Shown here: piece by piece, positions 7,724 through 17,247 of the stretch
Layout of the letters: the number at the start of each line of letters is the position of its first letter
How positions within the stretch are numbered: position 1 is the first letter of the stretch
NCBI RefSeq assembly: GCF_014349155.1
Contig: NZ_JACSIT010000061.1
Location: 30,377 to 94,376, forward strand
Reading direction: 5' to 3'
Origin: Neolewinella lacunae
GTDB taxonomy: Bacteria; Bacteroidota; Bacteroidia; Chitinophagales; Saprospiraceae
Length of the DNA: 64,000 nt
Notes under the pieces: generated by a model
Seen by the model: only the letters and a program-made list of their open reading frames with translations
What the model was told of the DNA's origin: nothing
Databases searched by the model: none
Translations under genes and position numbers: made by a program

Positions 7724-9447
7724 GTGCGCCCCCTTCCAGAATCATCCCGACTTCGGCCGCGCCCACGGTGGCGACCTACACCATTAAGAGTGAAGGCAAC
7801 GCCGTTGGTCCGGAGTTGACCCTGCTCTCCATTGTGGTGGACCAGGAAGTCAACCGAATCCCCGTGGCCACGCTCATCATCCGCGACGGGGCGGTGCAGG
7901 AACAAACTTTCCGCATCAGCGAAGGGGAAGCCTTTGCACCGGGTAAAAAGATCAGCGTTGAGGCCGGGTACCGCGCCGTCAACGCCCCAATTTTCAGCGG
8001 GGAGGTGGTCAGCCAGCAAATCCGCATCCGCGAGCAGCGCTCCTTGCTCATCGTCACCGTCAAAGACCCCGCCTACCGCCTGACGATGGGCCGCAAGAGC
8101 CGCTACTTCAGCGACCAGACCGACTCGGACGCCTGGGAAAGCATCATCAACGGCGCGGGATTGCAGGTTGACGGGGAAAGTACGACGGCGGTAATTCCCG
8201 AACTGACCCAGTACCGCAGCAGCGACTGGGACTTCATCATGAGCCGGGTGGAAGCCAATGGCCTGGTGTGCATCACCCGGGACGGCAGTCTGCGGATTGC
8301 GGCCCCGGCTACGGGCCCCACGGGCGTCCTCAAGTTGGAATACGGGGCCAACCTGCTCAACTTCGACGCGGAGCTCGACACCCGCACCCAGTACGCCGAA
8401 GCCGAGGCCCGGGCCTGGTCTCCCGCCAACGCCGAAACCATCACCGAAAGCGCCCCGCCTTCTGCCGCCGGGCCGGGAAATGCCTACAGCACCGATGCCC
8501 TGGCTGATCTCCACGGTCGGGGTCCGTTGACCGAATGCCACGGCGGCGCACTGGAAGCCTCCGAACTGAGTACGTGGGCGGGGGTACTGGCCCGCCGCAG
8601 CCAGCTGGCCCGTGTCCGCGCCACTGCCGAATTCCAGGGAACCAGCGAAGTGAGCGTAGGCGATACAGTAGAGCTGGCGGGCCTGGGCGAGGTTTTCAAC
8701 GGGCTGATTTACGTCAGCGGCATCCGCCACGAAATTGCCGATGGTCAGTGGCGGACGAGTGCGCAGCTGGGCCTGGACCCCGAGTGGTTTACCGGGCGGT
8801 TTGCGGTGAGTGCGCCACCGGCGGCGGGGCTGTTGCCGGCGGTGAGTGGCCTCCAGATTGCCACCGTGGTGCAGATGCACGATGACCCGGCGGGCGAGGA
8901 GCGCATCCTGGTAAAAATCCCCGCCCTCCAGCCCGAGGGAGAAGGCAATTGGGCCCGCCTGGCCAGCACGGTGGGCGGCAACGCAGCGGGGATGATCTTC
9001 CGGCCTTCCGTAGGGGAAGAGGTGCTGGTGGGTTTTTTGGACGACGATCCGCGTCATCCCATCATCCTGGCCGGGCTCCACAGCTCTGCGCAGCCCTCTC
9101 CCCTGCCGCCGGAAGAAGACAACTACCGGGCCGGCTACGTCAGCCGGGCCGGCAACAAGCTGGTGGTAGACGACGAAGAAAACGCCATCACACTGGAAAC
9201 TGAGGCGGGCGATAGCCTGGCCCTGTTGGGCAAAGACGGCAAGATTGTCTTGCAAGACCAGCACGGCAACGCCATCACCTTCTCCTCCGCCGGCATCGAG
9301 ATCAACAGCGCCAGCGACCTGGTGCTGAAAGCCAGCAACGGCATCACGGCGGAGGGTACCACGGTGGAGATCAACGCCTCGGCCAACGGCAAATTCGAAG
9401 CCGGCGCCACCCTAACCCTCAAAGGATCACTCGTACAAATCAACTAA
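7720..9447 (+). CDS. VgrG-like central spike protein (Pvc8)
   Basis: A 575-residue spike protein. Residues 30-370 form the gp27-like part (strand YTIKSEGNAVGPELTLLSIVVDQEVNRIPVATLIIRDG at the start). Residues about 385-455 form the gp5-like OB fold with the very characteristic DDDPRHPIILAGLHSS. The C-terminal 100 residues (VVDDEENAITLETEAGDSLALLGKDGKIVLQDQHGNAITFSSAGIEI) form the repeat-containing triple beta-helix needle. A trimer would make the puncturing spike, tipped by the PAAR protein encoded next. The protein ends with the helix and has no extra C-terminal effector domain. Confidence 0.9.
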   Translation: MSAPPSRIIPTSAAPTVATYTIKSEGNAVGPELTLLSIVVDQEVNRIPVATLIIRDGAVQEQTFRISEGEAFAPGKKISVEAGYRAVNAPIFSGEVVSQQIRIREQRSLLIVTVKDPAYRLTMGRKSRYFSDQTDSDAWESIINGAGLQVDGESTTAVIPELTQYRSSDWDFIMSRVEANGLVCITRDGSLRIAAPATGPTGVLKLEYGANLLNFDAELDTRTQYAEAEARAWSPANAETITESAPPSAAGPGNAYSTDALADLHGRGPLTECHGGALEASELSTWAGVLARRSQLARVRATAEFQGTSEVSVGDTVELAGLGEVFNGLIYVSGIRHEIADGQWRTSAQLGLDPEWFTGRFAVSAPPAAGLLPAVSGLQIATVVQMHDDPAGEERILVKIPALQPEGEGNWARLASTVGGNAAGMIFRPSVGEEVLVGFLDDDPRHPIILAGLHSSAQPSPLPPEEDNYRAGYVSRAGNKLVVDDEENAITLETEAGDSLALLGKDGKIVLQDQHGNAITFSSAGIEINSASDLVLKASNGITAEGTTVEINASANGKFEAGATLTLKGSLVQIN

Positions 9448-9450
9448 GCC

Positions 9451-9747
9451 ATGCCCCCCGCCGCCAGAATCGGAGATTTCCACACCTGCCCCCTGCAGAC
9501 GCCGGGTACGCCGCCCGTTCCCCACGTTGGCGGGCCGGTCATCGGGCCGGGGGTGGCGACCGTCCTGATCGGCGGAATGCCCGCCGCCGTGGTGGGCGAT
9601 TCCCTCACCTGCGTAGGGCCACCCGACAGCATCATTGCGGGCTCCGGCAGCGTCCTCATCGGCGGAATGCCCGCCGCCCGGCAGGGGGACAGCACCGCCC
9701 ACGGCGGCAGCATTGCCGTGGGTTTTACTACCGTCCTCATCAACTAA
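9451..9747 (+). CDS. PAAR-repeat spike tip protein (Pvc10)
   Basis: A 98-residue PAAR protein: PPAARIGDFHTCP at the start, GGPVIGPGVATVLIGGMPAAVVGDSLTC, then a second VLIGGMPAARQGDSTAHGG repeat. The Cys and His residues that bind the tip metal ion are present. PAAR proteins cap the VgrG-like spike and sharpen it. The gene begins three bases after the spike gene. It contains no fused effector domain, so cargo must be delivered by another route, consistent with lumen loading as in eCIS. Confidence 0.92.
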   Translation: MPPAARIGDFHTCPLQTPGTPPVPHVGGPVIGPGVATVLIGGMPAAVVGDSLTCVGPPDSIIAGSGSVLIGGMPAARQGDSTAHGGSIAVGFTTVLIN

Positions 9748-9753
9748 ACAACC

Positions 9754-10167
9754 ATGGAAAAAGCATTTCTCGGCATCGGTTGGAGTTTTCCGCCCGCCTT
9801 CCCGCGGGAAAGCGGAACGGTTGCTTTAAGTGCCGGCACCCAGGACATTGAGGAGAGCCTCCGCATCCTCATCGGTACACTACCCGGCGAACGGGTGATG
9901 CTGCCCGAGTACGGGGCCTCCGTGCGCGACCTTCTTTTCGAGAGCATGGACACGGGTACGCAGACCCTGCTTTTTGACCGGATGAAGACGGCTATTCTTC
10001 GCTTTGAACCCCGCATCGAGGTGCTGGAACTCAGCCTGGACAACCGCTTTTTGACGGAGGGCCGTATCGAGTTGCGCCTGGATTACCGCGTGCGGGCGAC
10101 GAACTCCCGCTTCAATTTCGTCTATCCCTTCTACCTCGCTGAAGGCAGCCAGGTCGAAACACCCTAA
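9754..10167 (+). CDS. gp25-like baseplate protein (Pvc9)
   Basis: A 137-residue gp25/GPW family protein. Typical elements are QDIEESLRILIGTLPGERVMLPEYGASVRDLLFE, then the C-terminal strands IEVLELSLDNRFLTEGRIELRLDYRVRATNSRFNFVYPFYL. gp25 initiates sheath polymerisation at the baseplate by offering the first handshake strand. The gene starts six bases after PAAR and ends eight bases before the large baseplate gene. Its length is normal for the family. Confidence 0.9.
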   Translation: MEKAFLGIGWSFPPAFPRESGTVALSAGTQDIEESLRILIGTLPGERVMLPEYGASVRDLLFESMDTGTQTLLFDRMKTAILRFEPRIEVLELSLDNRFLTEGRIELRLDYRVRATNSRFNFVYPFYLAEGSQVETP

Positions 10168-10175
10168 TCTCCGCC

Positions 10176-13100
10176 ATGCCCACTACGCCCACCGCTCAAG
10201 TCCGTAACCCCCACCCCGTTCCCGCCGACGGTGCCTTCCAGCTCGACCGGCTGCCCGCCGCGCTGCAAAGCACCTACGTGGGGGTAGACGAAATGAGCAC
10301 GGAAGCCTGGGTGGATTACGTCGCCCGGCTGGCGGAACTCGTTACTTACTTCGACGAGACCGAGGCCGCCCGGGGCAATTGGCTGCCTTTCTACAACAGC
10401 CAGCCGGCGGCCCTCGTGGCGCGCATCCTCAGCTGGCCGCTGGAGCTGCTGGCCGAACGCATCAGTGCGCACCGGGAAACCATTGAGGACAATGACCTGG
10501 CGGACCCCGAGGGCGAGCGCCGGCAGCTCCTCGCCAGCCTGTTCGACCTCGTCGGCACCATCGCGATTCAGCTGGACGGGGTGGTCCGGGCATTGCCGGT
10601 CAACTCCCCCTTGCACCTGCGCGCCGGCGCCCTCATCCGCCACCGTTTGGCACCGGACCTGGCCCGCTGGATGGCCTACCACAAAGCTGCGGCGGCGGGG
10701 GGACTGCTGGATGACAACCGCGATTTGCTGGCCCCGGATCTGGTGGGCCAACACCCGCTGGGTGGCCCCAGCCAGCGCCTCCAGGACCTGATTGACGGTA
10801 CGCTGAGCCTCTCCACTTACTGGAGCGAGGGCGAAGACTGGGGCGCGTACGCAGGTGCAGTGAACGCCCAAACGGCCGTGTACGGTACGGATACGCCGGG
10901 GACGGACCCCGCCCGGGAGATCGTCCACGCCGCTGGCCACACCTTTTTCCACGGCATCTACGAGGGTTTCGTCAGTGCGCTGCTGCACCTGCGCCAGCAG
11001 GCCCAGACCGAATGGGAACGTCTGCTGCAAAGCCCCGATCACGCCCCCCACCTGGCCTTGCTGCTGGCCTTTCTGGAAGTCAGACGCCGGCAGCAAAGCA
11101 TGCTTAATGCACTGACGGACCGTCATCTGGACTTCTACTACCGCCGGGTGCTGCGCCTGGCTCCGGGGGCGGCAGCCGCTCCGCAGGCATTCCTCCACCT
11201 GGAGGCGCGCAACGGCGTGACGGCAGCGTACCTGCCCGCCGGCACCGTCTTCCGCGGCGGTAAAGACGAAGCGACCAAACGGGAGCGCCGCTTTCTGAGC
11301 AAGGCTCCCGTCAGCGTTTCCACCGCCCGGATTGCGGAAATGCGCGCCATCTTCAAGGTGGCCCAAAACCCCGCCATCTTTGCCTTCCCCGGCGAAAACC
11401 GGCCGGTATTTGCCCCGGCCGACGGCGGGCGCCTCTACGCCGCCACCGTAGTGAACAGCACTGACGGACTGGGCGAAGCGCTTCCCGAGGGCAGCGAAAG
11501 TTGGCACCCCTTTGGTTACCGCGCTCCGTCGGGAACCCAACTGACGGCGGGAATGCCTACTGCCCGGCAGGGACTGGCCATCAGCAGCCACTACCTCTAC
11601 CTGGCCGAAGGGACGCGGACGGTGCGCCTGACGATGAATGGTACAGGCGTTGCGGCCCTGGTGGGCAAGACCTTCAACGTGGCCCTGAGCACCGAAGAAG
11701 GCTGGTGGGAAAGCACCGCAACGGTGGCCGCCGGGCGGGTGCTCACCATTTCCCTGAGCCCCAACGACCCGGCCATCACGGCCTACAACGAAGAAGTCCA
11801 TGCACTGGGCCTGGACGTTCGCCACCCCGTTTTGCAACTCACCCTACGGCAAGTGCCGGGGGTGGCCTACGACTACCAGGCACTGCGGGGAGTAGAACTC
11901 AGCCAGATTAATTTGTTCGTAGCCGTCAGCGGCGCGAAACAGTTGCAGCTAAGTGGTCCGACGGGGCCGCTGGATCCTGCCAAGAGCTTTTATCCCTTCG
12001 GTGCGGCACCCAGCGGCCAGGAAGTCCTCACGATCGGCCACCCGGAATCATTCCAGAAAGCCGCCAACATTGACGTGAAATACGGCTGGAAAAACTCCGT
12101 CCCCAGTTCTGCCCCCACCATGCGGGTGGAGATACTGACGAATGGCAGTTGGGTGCGCCACGACAACTACAACGAAGTCATCAGCGGCTACCAAACCAAC
12201 AACCGTGCCTTCACCGTGGGGGCGGGCAGTACATTGCCGGCCGGGGGGGACGGCAGCCCAGGGTTTTCGGCGGCGGCCAGCCGGGGGTTTGTCCGTTTTA
12301 AATTGCAGGGGGACTTTGGGCACCGGGCCTATCCGGGCGCCCTGGCCAGGGCTTTGGCCATAGGGGGAACGAATCCCATCCTCCCCGCCCTGCCCTTCGA
12401 CCCCGAGCTGGACTACCTGACGCTGGACTACGATGCCAGCATCAACCTGGGGACCAGCGCGGTGAACGACACGGACGATACCCAGATCCACCACCTCCTG
12501 CCCTTCGGAACTGCCCTGCCGGAGGTGAGGTACGGCCGCTTTCCGCTGCTGGCCGAGGTATTGCCCCAGACGGAGCCGACCATGGACGCCGGCGCGCTCT
12601 ACCTCGGCATCGAAGCCTGGGTTCCGGGGAGCCAACTGAGTTTACTGGTGGTGGTGGACGAAGGCTCCGCCGACCCCTTACTCGAAAAACCCGCCGAACA
12701 CCTGACCTGGGAATACCTGCACGACAACCGCTGGACGGCTTTCCCGGCCGATAAACTTCAGGACGATACCGATGCGCTGCTGCGGTCGGGCTTGGTCCGG
12801 CTGGACCTCCCGGCGGGCACCCGAGCCCGCAACCGCCGTTTCGGCGACGAACTCCTCTGGCTCCGTATCCGGGCCGGCAAGCACACCGATGCGGTTAACT
12901 ACCTGCGTGGGGTGCACGCCCACGGAGTGCAAGTAGGCCAGGAGCTGGCGGCAGCTGACACCGTGAACCTCAGTCCTTTACCCCCGGCGACCATCACGAA
13001 GCTGCTGCTCCCCGCGCCGGGCATTAAGAAAATTACGCAGGCTTACCCCAGTTTCGGGGGACGACCGACGGAGGCGCGCAATGCTTACTTCACCCGACAA

Positions 13101-13835
13101 AGCGAAAGACTGCGGCACAAAGACCGGAGCATTACGGAGTGGGACTATGAACATCTGGTACTGGAGGCCTTCCCGGCCGTCGACCGCGTCATTTGTCTCC
13201 AGCACCTGGAATTTGCGCCGGGGGCGACTACGGGCACTTACACCTACCACGAATTGCGGGCCGGGCACGTCACGATCCTCCCCCTGGGCCAGGGCAGTGG
13301 CTCGCGGGCCAACTTGTTGCGTCCCTACGTGAGCCTTACCACGCGGGAAGACATCGCCAATTTCCTGCGGGCGCGGATGAGTTGCCACGCTACGCTGCAC
13401 GTCAGGAACCCCTTGTTTGAGGAAGTACGGGTGGTGGCCGACGTCCGTTTCCGCGCGGGCACCGACGAAGCCTGGGCCCTCCGGCAGATCGACACCGACC
13501 TGATTGGCCACCTTTCCCCCTGGGCCAGTGAAGGCCTGGGCGACCTCAACCTGGCCGCCGAGATCCACCGCTCCGTCGTGCTGAACTTCCTGGAGGAACT
13601 CGACTACGTCGACTACGTAAAAAACCTGAGCCTGCGCCACCTCGCCGATGCTGCGCAGAACGGGCAGGAACGCCTGAAGCCAACCAAGCTGGTAGCCGTG
13701 CTCGTGGCCGCCACCCACCACCTGATTACGCCCTTGCCCGCGCCGCCCGCAGTGGTGATTGGGGAGGTGTGCAACAATACCCACCGCAGTCACCGGGGCC
13801 GCAACCGGATCACCATTGAAAACCCCATTGCCTGA
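10176..13835 (+). CDS. Large baseplate protein (Pvc11-like, gpJ/gp6 type)
   Basis: A 1219-residue protein at the Pvc11 position. The N-terminal 330 residues are helical (ARILSWPLELLAERISAHRETIEDNDL; LLLAFLEVRRRQQSMLNALTDRHLDFYYRRVLRL), followed by the RNGVTAAYLPAGTVFRGGKDEATKRERRF segment usual in these proteins. The C-terminal third (TEWDYEHLVLEAFPAVDRVICLQHLEF; residues 985-1200) matches the baseplate-J wedge domain. It forms the baseplate wedges that clamp the spike and trigger contraction. Around nt 10841 the sequence encodes GAYAGA through a two-substitution copy of the dispersed 18-mer. Its stop shares the A of the next start codon. Confidence 0.85.
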   Translation: MPTTPTAQVRNPHPVPADGAFQLDRLPAALQSTYVGVDEMSTEAWVDYVARLAELVTYFDETEAARGNWLPFYNSQPAALVARILSWPLELLAERISAHRETIEDNDLADPEGERRQLLASLFDLVGTIAIQLDGVVRALPVNSPLHLRAGALIRHRLAPDLARWMAYHKAAAAGGLLDDNRDLLAPDLVGQHPLGGPSQRLQDLIDGTLSLSTYWSEGEDWGAYAGAVNAQTAVYGTDTPGTDPAREIVHAAGHTFFHGIYEGFVSALLHLRQQAQTEWERLLQSPDHAPHLALLLAFLEVRRRQQSMLNALTDRHLDFYYRRVLRLAPGAAAAPQAFLHLEARNGVTAAYLPAGTVFRGGKDEATKRERRFLSKAPVSVSTARIAEMRAIFKVAQNPAIFAFPGENRPVFAPADGGRLYAATVVNSTDGLGEALPEGSESWHPFGYRAPSGTQLTAGMPTARQGLAISSHYLYLAEGTRTVRLTMNGTGVAALVGKTFNVALSTEEGWWESTATVAAGRVLTISLSPNDPAITAYNEEVHALGLDVRHPVLQLTLRQVPGVAYDYQALRGVELSQINLFVAVSGAKQLQLSGPTGPLDPAKSFYPFGAAPSGQEVLTIGHPESFQKAANIDVKYGWKNSVPSSAPTMRVEILTNGSWVRHDNYNEVISGYQTNNRAFTVGAGSTLPAGGDGSPGFSAAASRGFVRFKLQGDFGHRAYPGALARALAIGGTNPILPALPFDPELDYLTLDYDASINLGTSAVNDTDDTQIHHLLPFGTALPEVRYGRFPLLAEVLPQTEPTMDAGALYLGIEAWVPGSQLSLLVVVDEGSADPLLEKPAEHLTWEYLHDNRWTAFPADKLQDDTDALLRSGLVRLDLPAGTRARNRRFGDELLWLRIRAGKHTDAVNYLRGVHAHGVQVGQELAAADTVNLSPLPPATITKLLLPAPGIKKITQAYPSFGGRPTEARNAYFTRQSERLRHKDRSITEWDYEHLVLEAFPAVDRVICLQHLEFAPGATTGTYTYHELRAGHVTILPLGQGSGSRANLLRPYVSLTTREDIANFLRARMSCHATLHVRNPLFEEVRVVADVRFRAGTDEAWALRQIDTDLIGHLSPWASEGLGDLNLAAEIHRSVVLNFLEELDYVDYVKNLSLRHLADAAQNGQERLKPTKLVAVLVAATHHLITPLPAPPAVVIGEVCNNTHRSHRGRNRITIENPIA
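10841..10858 (+). repeat. Dispersed 18-mer, two substitutions, in-frame
   Basis: GGGCGCGTACGCAGGTGC differs from the window consensus at two central positions. It is read here as GAYAGA inside the large baseplate gene. Confidence 0.6.
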
Positions 13836-16800
13836 TGCAACCGATCAACCCCGCCATCGCTCCCCACCCGGCCGAAGATTACGCAGGCATGCGCGCCGAG
13901 GGTTTTGCCGCCATTGAGCGGCTGGCTCACCAGCGCTGGACCGACTACAATGCCCACGACCCGGGTATTACCCTGTTGGAAAACCTGTTGTATGCACTGG
14001 CCGAAACCGGTTACCGGGGGCAGTTTGACCTGGCGGATTTGCTTACCGGCCCGGGAGGAGCGATTGATCACCGCCAGCCTTTTTTCACTGCCCGGCGGAT
14101 CCTGACTGGGGCTCCGCTGACCAACGACGATTTCCGGCGGCTCCTCATTGATAGCCTGGGGCTGAGCAATGCCTGGGCCATTTGCAAGCAGTGTGCCTGC
14201 GGGCCCCTACTCTTCGCGGAGTGCAAAGACGGTGAACTCAGCACCGCCCCCCGCTGGCGACTGGCCCTGGATCCCAGCAACCGCCGTGAAGAACACCCCG
14301 TGCGCATCCAGGGCTTTACCGACTTCCTGCTGCAGTTTGCCACCGACCAGGAATACGGCAACCTCAATAGTCACCGCCTGGACGGAACCTTGGTTTATCC
14401 ACTCCCCGCAGGCGAGTTCCTTTCCATCCCCGCCGAACTGCGGTTCCCGGATTGGCGACAGCTTTCGGAGTCTGCCTACCGGGAAGTCAGTGCCTCCACC
14501 ACCGTTTTGGAGGGGCTTACGATTGAGCGCTTCAGCCGTGACCGTACTTTGTTGGAGCCGGTTGATGCCGATGATTTCCGGCGGGGTGTGCGGGACATTT
14601 TCTTTCTGGACGTCACGCTCCGCCTGCGGACGGGCGACGGGGCCCTGATTCAACTGCTCCTCACGGAGATCACCCTGCGGGTGTGGCTGGGGGCGGAAGA
14701 CGCGGCCTTGATTGACCCGCCCACGCTGGAAGCCCTCCTCGGCCAAAGCGACCTCTTTGCCCGCTACCTTGGCAAACTCCAGCGCCGCGAAGGCATCCTG
14801 GCCACGAGCCAGCGTTTACTGCATGACAACCGGCGGGTGGGCGAAGACTACTGCCGCGTGGATGGCATCCGCGCGGAAGACGTTGCGGTGTGCGCCGATC
14901 TTCACCTGACTCCGGGTGCGGACGTAGAGCAAACCCTGGCCCTGGTGTACTACACCCTCGAAAGTCTCCTCAATCCCCTGGTGCCCTTCCGCACACTTGC
15001 CGAATTGGAAAGTCTGGGCATCCCGACGGAGGCCATCTTTACGGGGCCGCCCTTGCAGCAGGGCTTTTTGCTGCAGGAAGACCTGGATGCGGCCCAACTG
15101 CGGAGCGTCGTTTACGTCAGTGACCTCGTCAATGCCCTCATGGACTTGCCGGGTGTGAGCACCCTGGAGGCCCTGCGCTTTACGGTGTACGACGCTGACG
15201 GGCGTCCGTTGGCACCCGCTCATCCGTGGTGCATTCCCGTCAGCCCTGGCCACTATCCGGCGCTGTACCTGGCCGCTTCGCAGGTGATGGTCTACAAAGA
15301 TGGATTGCCACTCTTGCCCCGGCGGGCGGAGTTGCGGTCGGTGCTGGCCCAGTTGCGGGCGGCCGACCGGGCAGTGGCTCTGCCGACGGAGCAACTCGAC
15401 TATCCCGTACCAACGGGTAAGCACCGCCCCGCGCCGGAGTACCTGCCGGTTCAGCGGACCTTGCCGACCATTTACGGCCTGAGCGAAGAAGGTTTGGGCG
15501 CGGACGCAGGTGCCGGGCGGAGGGCAAAGGCAAGGCAACTGGCAGGCTACCTCTTTCCCTTCGAGCAGATTGTTGCCACCACGGCCCAACAACTTGCCGG
15601 CTTCGGCGACCTCTTCTCCACCGATGAGGCCGTTGCGGCGACCTACCCCCACCCCAGCCTGGCGGGGGCGGGCGAGCCGTTGGGGCACCTGGCGGAGTTG
15701 CTGACCCCGGCCGCCACGCCCGCCGCCCTGCGCGATCTGCTGGAACCCGCCGGGCGTTTTGCCGACCGAAGGAACCGCTTCCTCGATCACTTATTGGCCC
15801 GCTTCGGGGAGTCCATTGCCAACTATTCCCTGCTCATCCACGACCAAAGCACGCGCCGCGCGTACGGTCCGGAGAAACTCATCCAGGACAAGGTGCGCTT
15901 CCTTCGCTTTTACCCCGAGATCAGTGGGCGACGGGGAACGGGCATCAACTACACCCGGGCGGAGGGCGTTTGTGCCTACCGCAACCGTAGCGGCCTGGGG
16001 GAAAGGATCCGCCGCCTGCTGGGGATGGAGGACGCCCGGGCTTATTTCAGTTTAGAGACGGAACGCATTGAAGGCGGCTGGAAGAGCGGCTTTGTCGTGA
16101 CGGCCCCGGCTCCCAACCTTTCCATGGCACCTGCGCTCCGGCGCCCCAGTGGTGAATCCACGGACCCTCCCGGCATCTACGGCGCGACCGCCGAGGAGGC
16201 CGAAGCCCGGGCCTGGGAGGTGGTGCGCGAGCTCATCGAACTGGCCCCCGACCCCGCCAACTACGCGGGAGATGAACTCCACAACGCCGCCGGGGAAGCC
16301 CTGGCGACGCTAGGTGCGGGTGTGACGCAGCAGGAGGTGGCCGATTTTTTCTCCGCCGCCCTGGCCCGCGAACGGCTCTACGTGGTGGAGCATATTTTGC
16401 TGCGGCCCAAGTTTCCCGGCGATGCCCTGCTTAGCGTCTGCCTGGCCGAGAACTGTGAACACTGGGGGATGGAAGACCCCTACTCCTTCCGCATCACCTA
16501 CGTCTTGCCCGCCGACGTGGAACCCTTCAGCCAGGATATGGAACTGCGGCGCTACGCCGACCGGCTCATCCGCCGCGAAACGCCCGCCCACCTGCTGCCG
16601 AAGCTCTGCTGGGTCAGCGATGCCAAGGCCGAAAGCGAATACTCGCCCGAGGAACTGGCGGAGCTGGCCGAACAGTGTCGCTGCCCCGTCCCCGATGCCC
16701 TGGCCCGCCAACTGAGCCGCTTCGAGGCCGTCTACTGCGCCTACCTGGAGCGGAACAAAGACTTTGCCTGGACGGCCCTGAACGACGAACTGAGCAGTGC

Positions 16801-17233
16801 GGTGCTGGACCTGCTGCCCCCCGCCGCAACGCCCACTACAGCCCACCTGCTGCTGGGCTACTACGGCGAAAATTTCCGGCGCTTCCTGGCCGACGTAGCC
16901 CGGAGCAACGAGACATTGCCCCCCGCCGCCAGCGCTGACTGGGCCGACAGCGTCTGGGACGACTTGGTGGACGACCTGGTGCTGATCCAGCAAAACGACC
17001 CCGCCTTTTACGGCCAAACAGGTATGGAGGACGCCGCCCGGCGGGCCGACTTCCGGCAAACTGTGGAAAGCTTTTACGGAGATTGGCTGGACGTCAGCTT
17101 CCGCCTGCACCGCCTGCTGCTGGTCTTTGAACAATTGCGCAGCGCCTACCCCGAAGCCACCCTGCACGACTGCGATGACGGGGACGATGACCAACCCGTA
17201 CGCCTGGACCAAACCACCCTCGGTACCCTTTAA
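13835..17233 (+). CDS. Second large baseplate protein (Pvc12-like)
   Basis: A 1132-residue protein. The N-terminus carries the signature RWTDYNAHDPGITLLENLLYALAETGYR, typical of Pvc12-type and gpJ-related baseplate proteins, and a central SEEGLGADAG...ARQLAGYLFPFEQI segment of the family. The C-terminal part (RERLYVVEHILLRP; DPYSFRITYVLPADVEPF) is likewise family-like. It completes the baseplate wedge with the preceding protein, and the TGATG overlap suggests coupled translation. At residues about 555-560 a one-substitution copy of the dispersed 18-mer (nt 15496-15513) is read as GADAGA, in a loop where homologues normally vary. Acidic C-terminal tail (HDCDDGDDD). Confidence 0.85.
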   Translation: MQPINPAIAPHPAEDYAGMRAEGFAAIERLAHQRWTDYNAHDPGITLLENLLYALAETGYRGQFDLADLLTGPGGAIDHRQPFFTARRILTGAPLTNDDFRRLLIDSLGLSNAWAICKQCACGPLLFAECKDGELSTAPRWRLALDPSNRREEHPVRIQGFTDFLLQFATDQEYGNLNSHRLDGTLVYPLPAGEFLSIPAELRFPDWRQLSESAYREVSASTTVLEGLTIERFSRDRTLLEPVDADDFRRGVRDIFFLDVTLRLRTGDGALIQLLLTEITLRVWLGAEDAALIDPPTLEALLGQSDLFARYLGKLQRREGILATSQRLLHDNRRVGEDYCRVDGIRAEDVAVCADLHLTPGADVEQTLALVYYTLESLLNPLVPFRTLAELESLGIPTEAIFTGPPLQQGFLLQEDLDAAQLRSVVYVSDLVNALMDLPGVSTLEALRFTVYDADGRPLAPAHPWCIPVSPGHYPALYLAASQVMVYKDGLPLLPRRAELRSVLAQLRAADRAVALPTEQLDYPVPTGKHRPAPEYLPVQRTLPTIYGLSEEGLGADAGAGRRAKARQLAGYLFPFEQIVATTAQQLAGFGDLFSTDEAVAATYPHPSLAGAGEPLGHLAELLTPAATPAALRDLLEPAGRFADRRNRFLDHLLARFGESIANYSLLIHDQSTRRAYGPEKLIQDKVRFLRFYPEISGRRGTGINYTRAEGVCAYRNRSGLGERIRRLLGMEDARAYFSLETERIEGGWKSGFVVTAPAPNLSMAPALRRPSGESTDPPGIYGATAEEAEARAWEVVRELIELAPDPANYAGDELHNAAGEALATLGAGVTQQEVADFFSAALARERLYVVEHILLRPKFPGDALLSVCLAENCEHWGMEDPYSFRITYVLPADVEPFSQDMELRRYADRLIRRETPAHLLPKLCWVSDAKAESEYSPEELAELAEQCRCPVPDALARQLSRFEAVYCAYLERNKDFAWTALNDELSSAVLDLLPPAATPTTAHLLLGYYGENFRRFLADVARSNETLPPAASADWADSVWDDLVDDLVLIQQNDPAFYGQTGMEDAARRADFRQTVESFYGDWLDVSFRLHRLLLVFEQLRSAYPEATLHDCDDGDDDQPVRLDQTTLGTL
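15496..15513 (+). repeat. Dispersed 18-mer, one substitution, in-frame
   Basis: GGGCGCGGACGCAGGTGC, the A-variant of the repeat, read as GADAGA within the Pvc12-like baseplate gene. The same variant occurs at 30910 and, on the other strand, at 55340. Confidence 0.8.
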
Positions 17234-17247
17234 AATTTAGCCTCATC

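Noticed and set aside
10610..10631. gcacctgcgcgccggcgccc as another 18-mer copy
   Set aside because: It shares only the first nine bases and then has different spacing, so chance in a GC-rich gene is sufficient.
7606..12635. Long minus-strand open frames opposite the spike and baseplate genes
   Set aside because: They lack any domain, are rich in Gly/Arg/Val as expected for the complement of GC-rich genes, and lie opposite clearly recognised genes.
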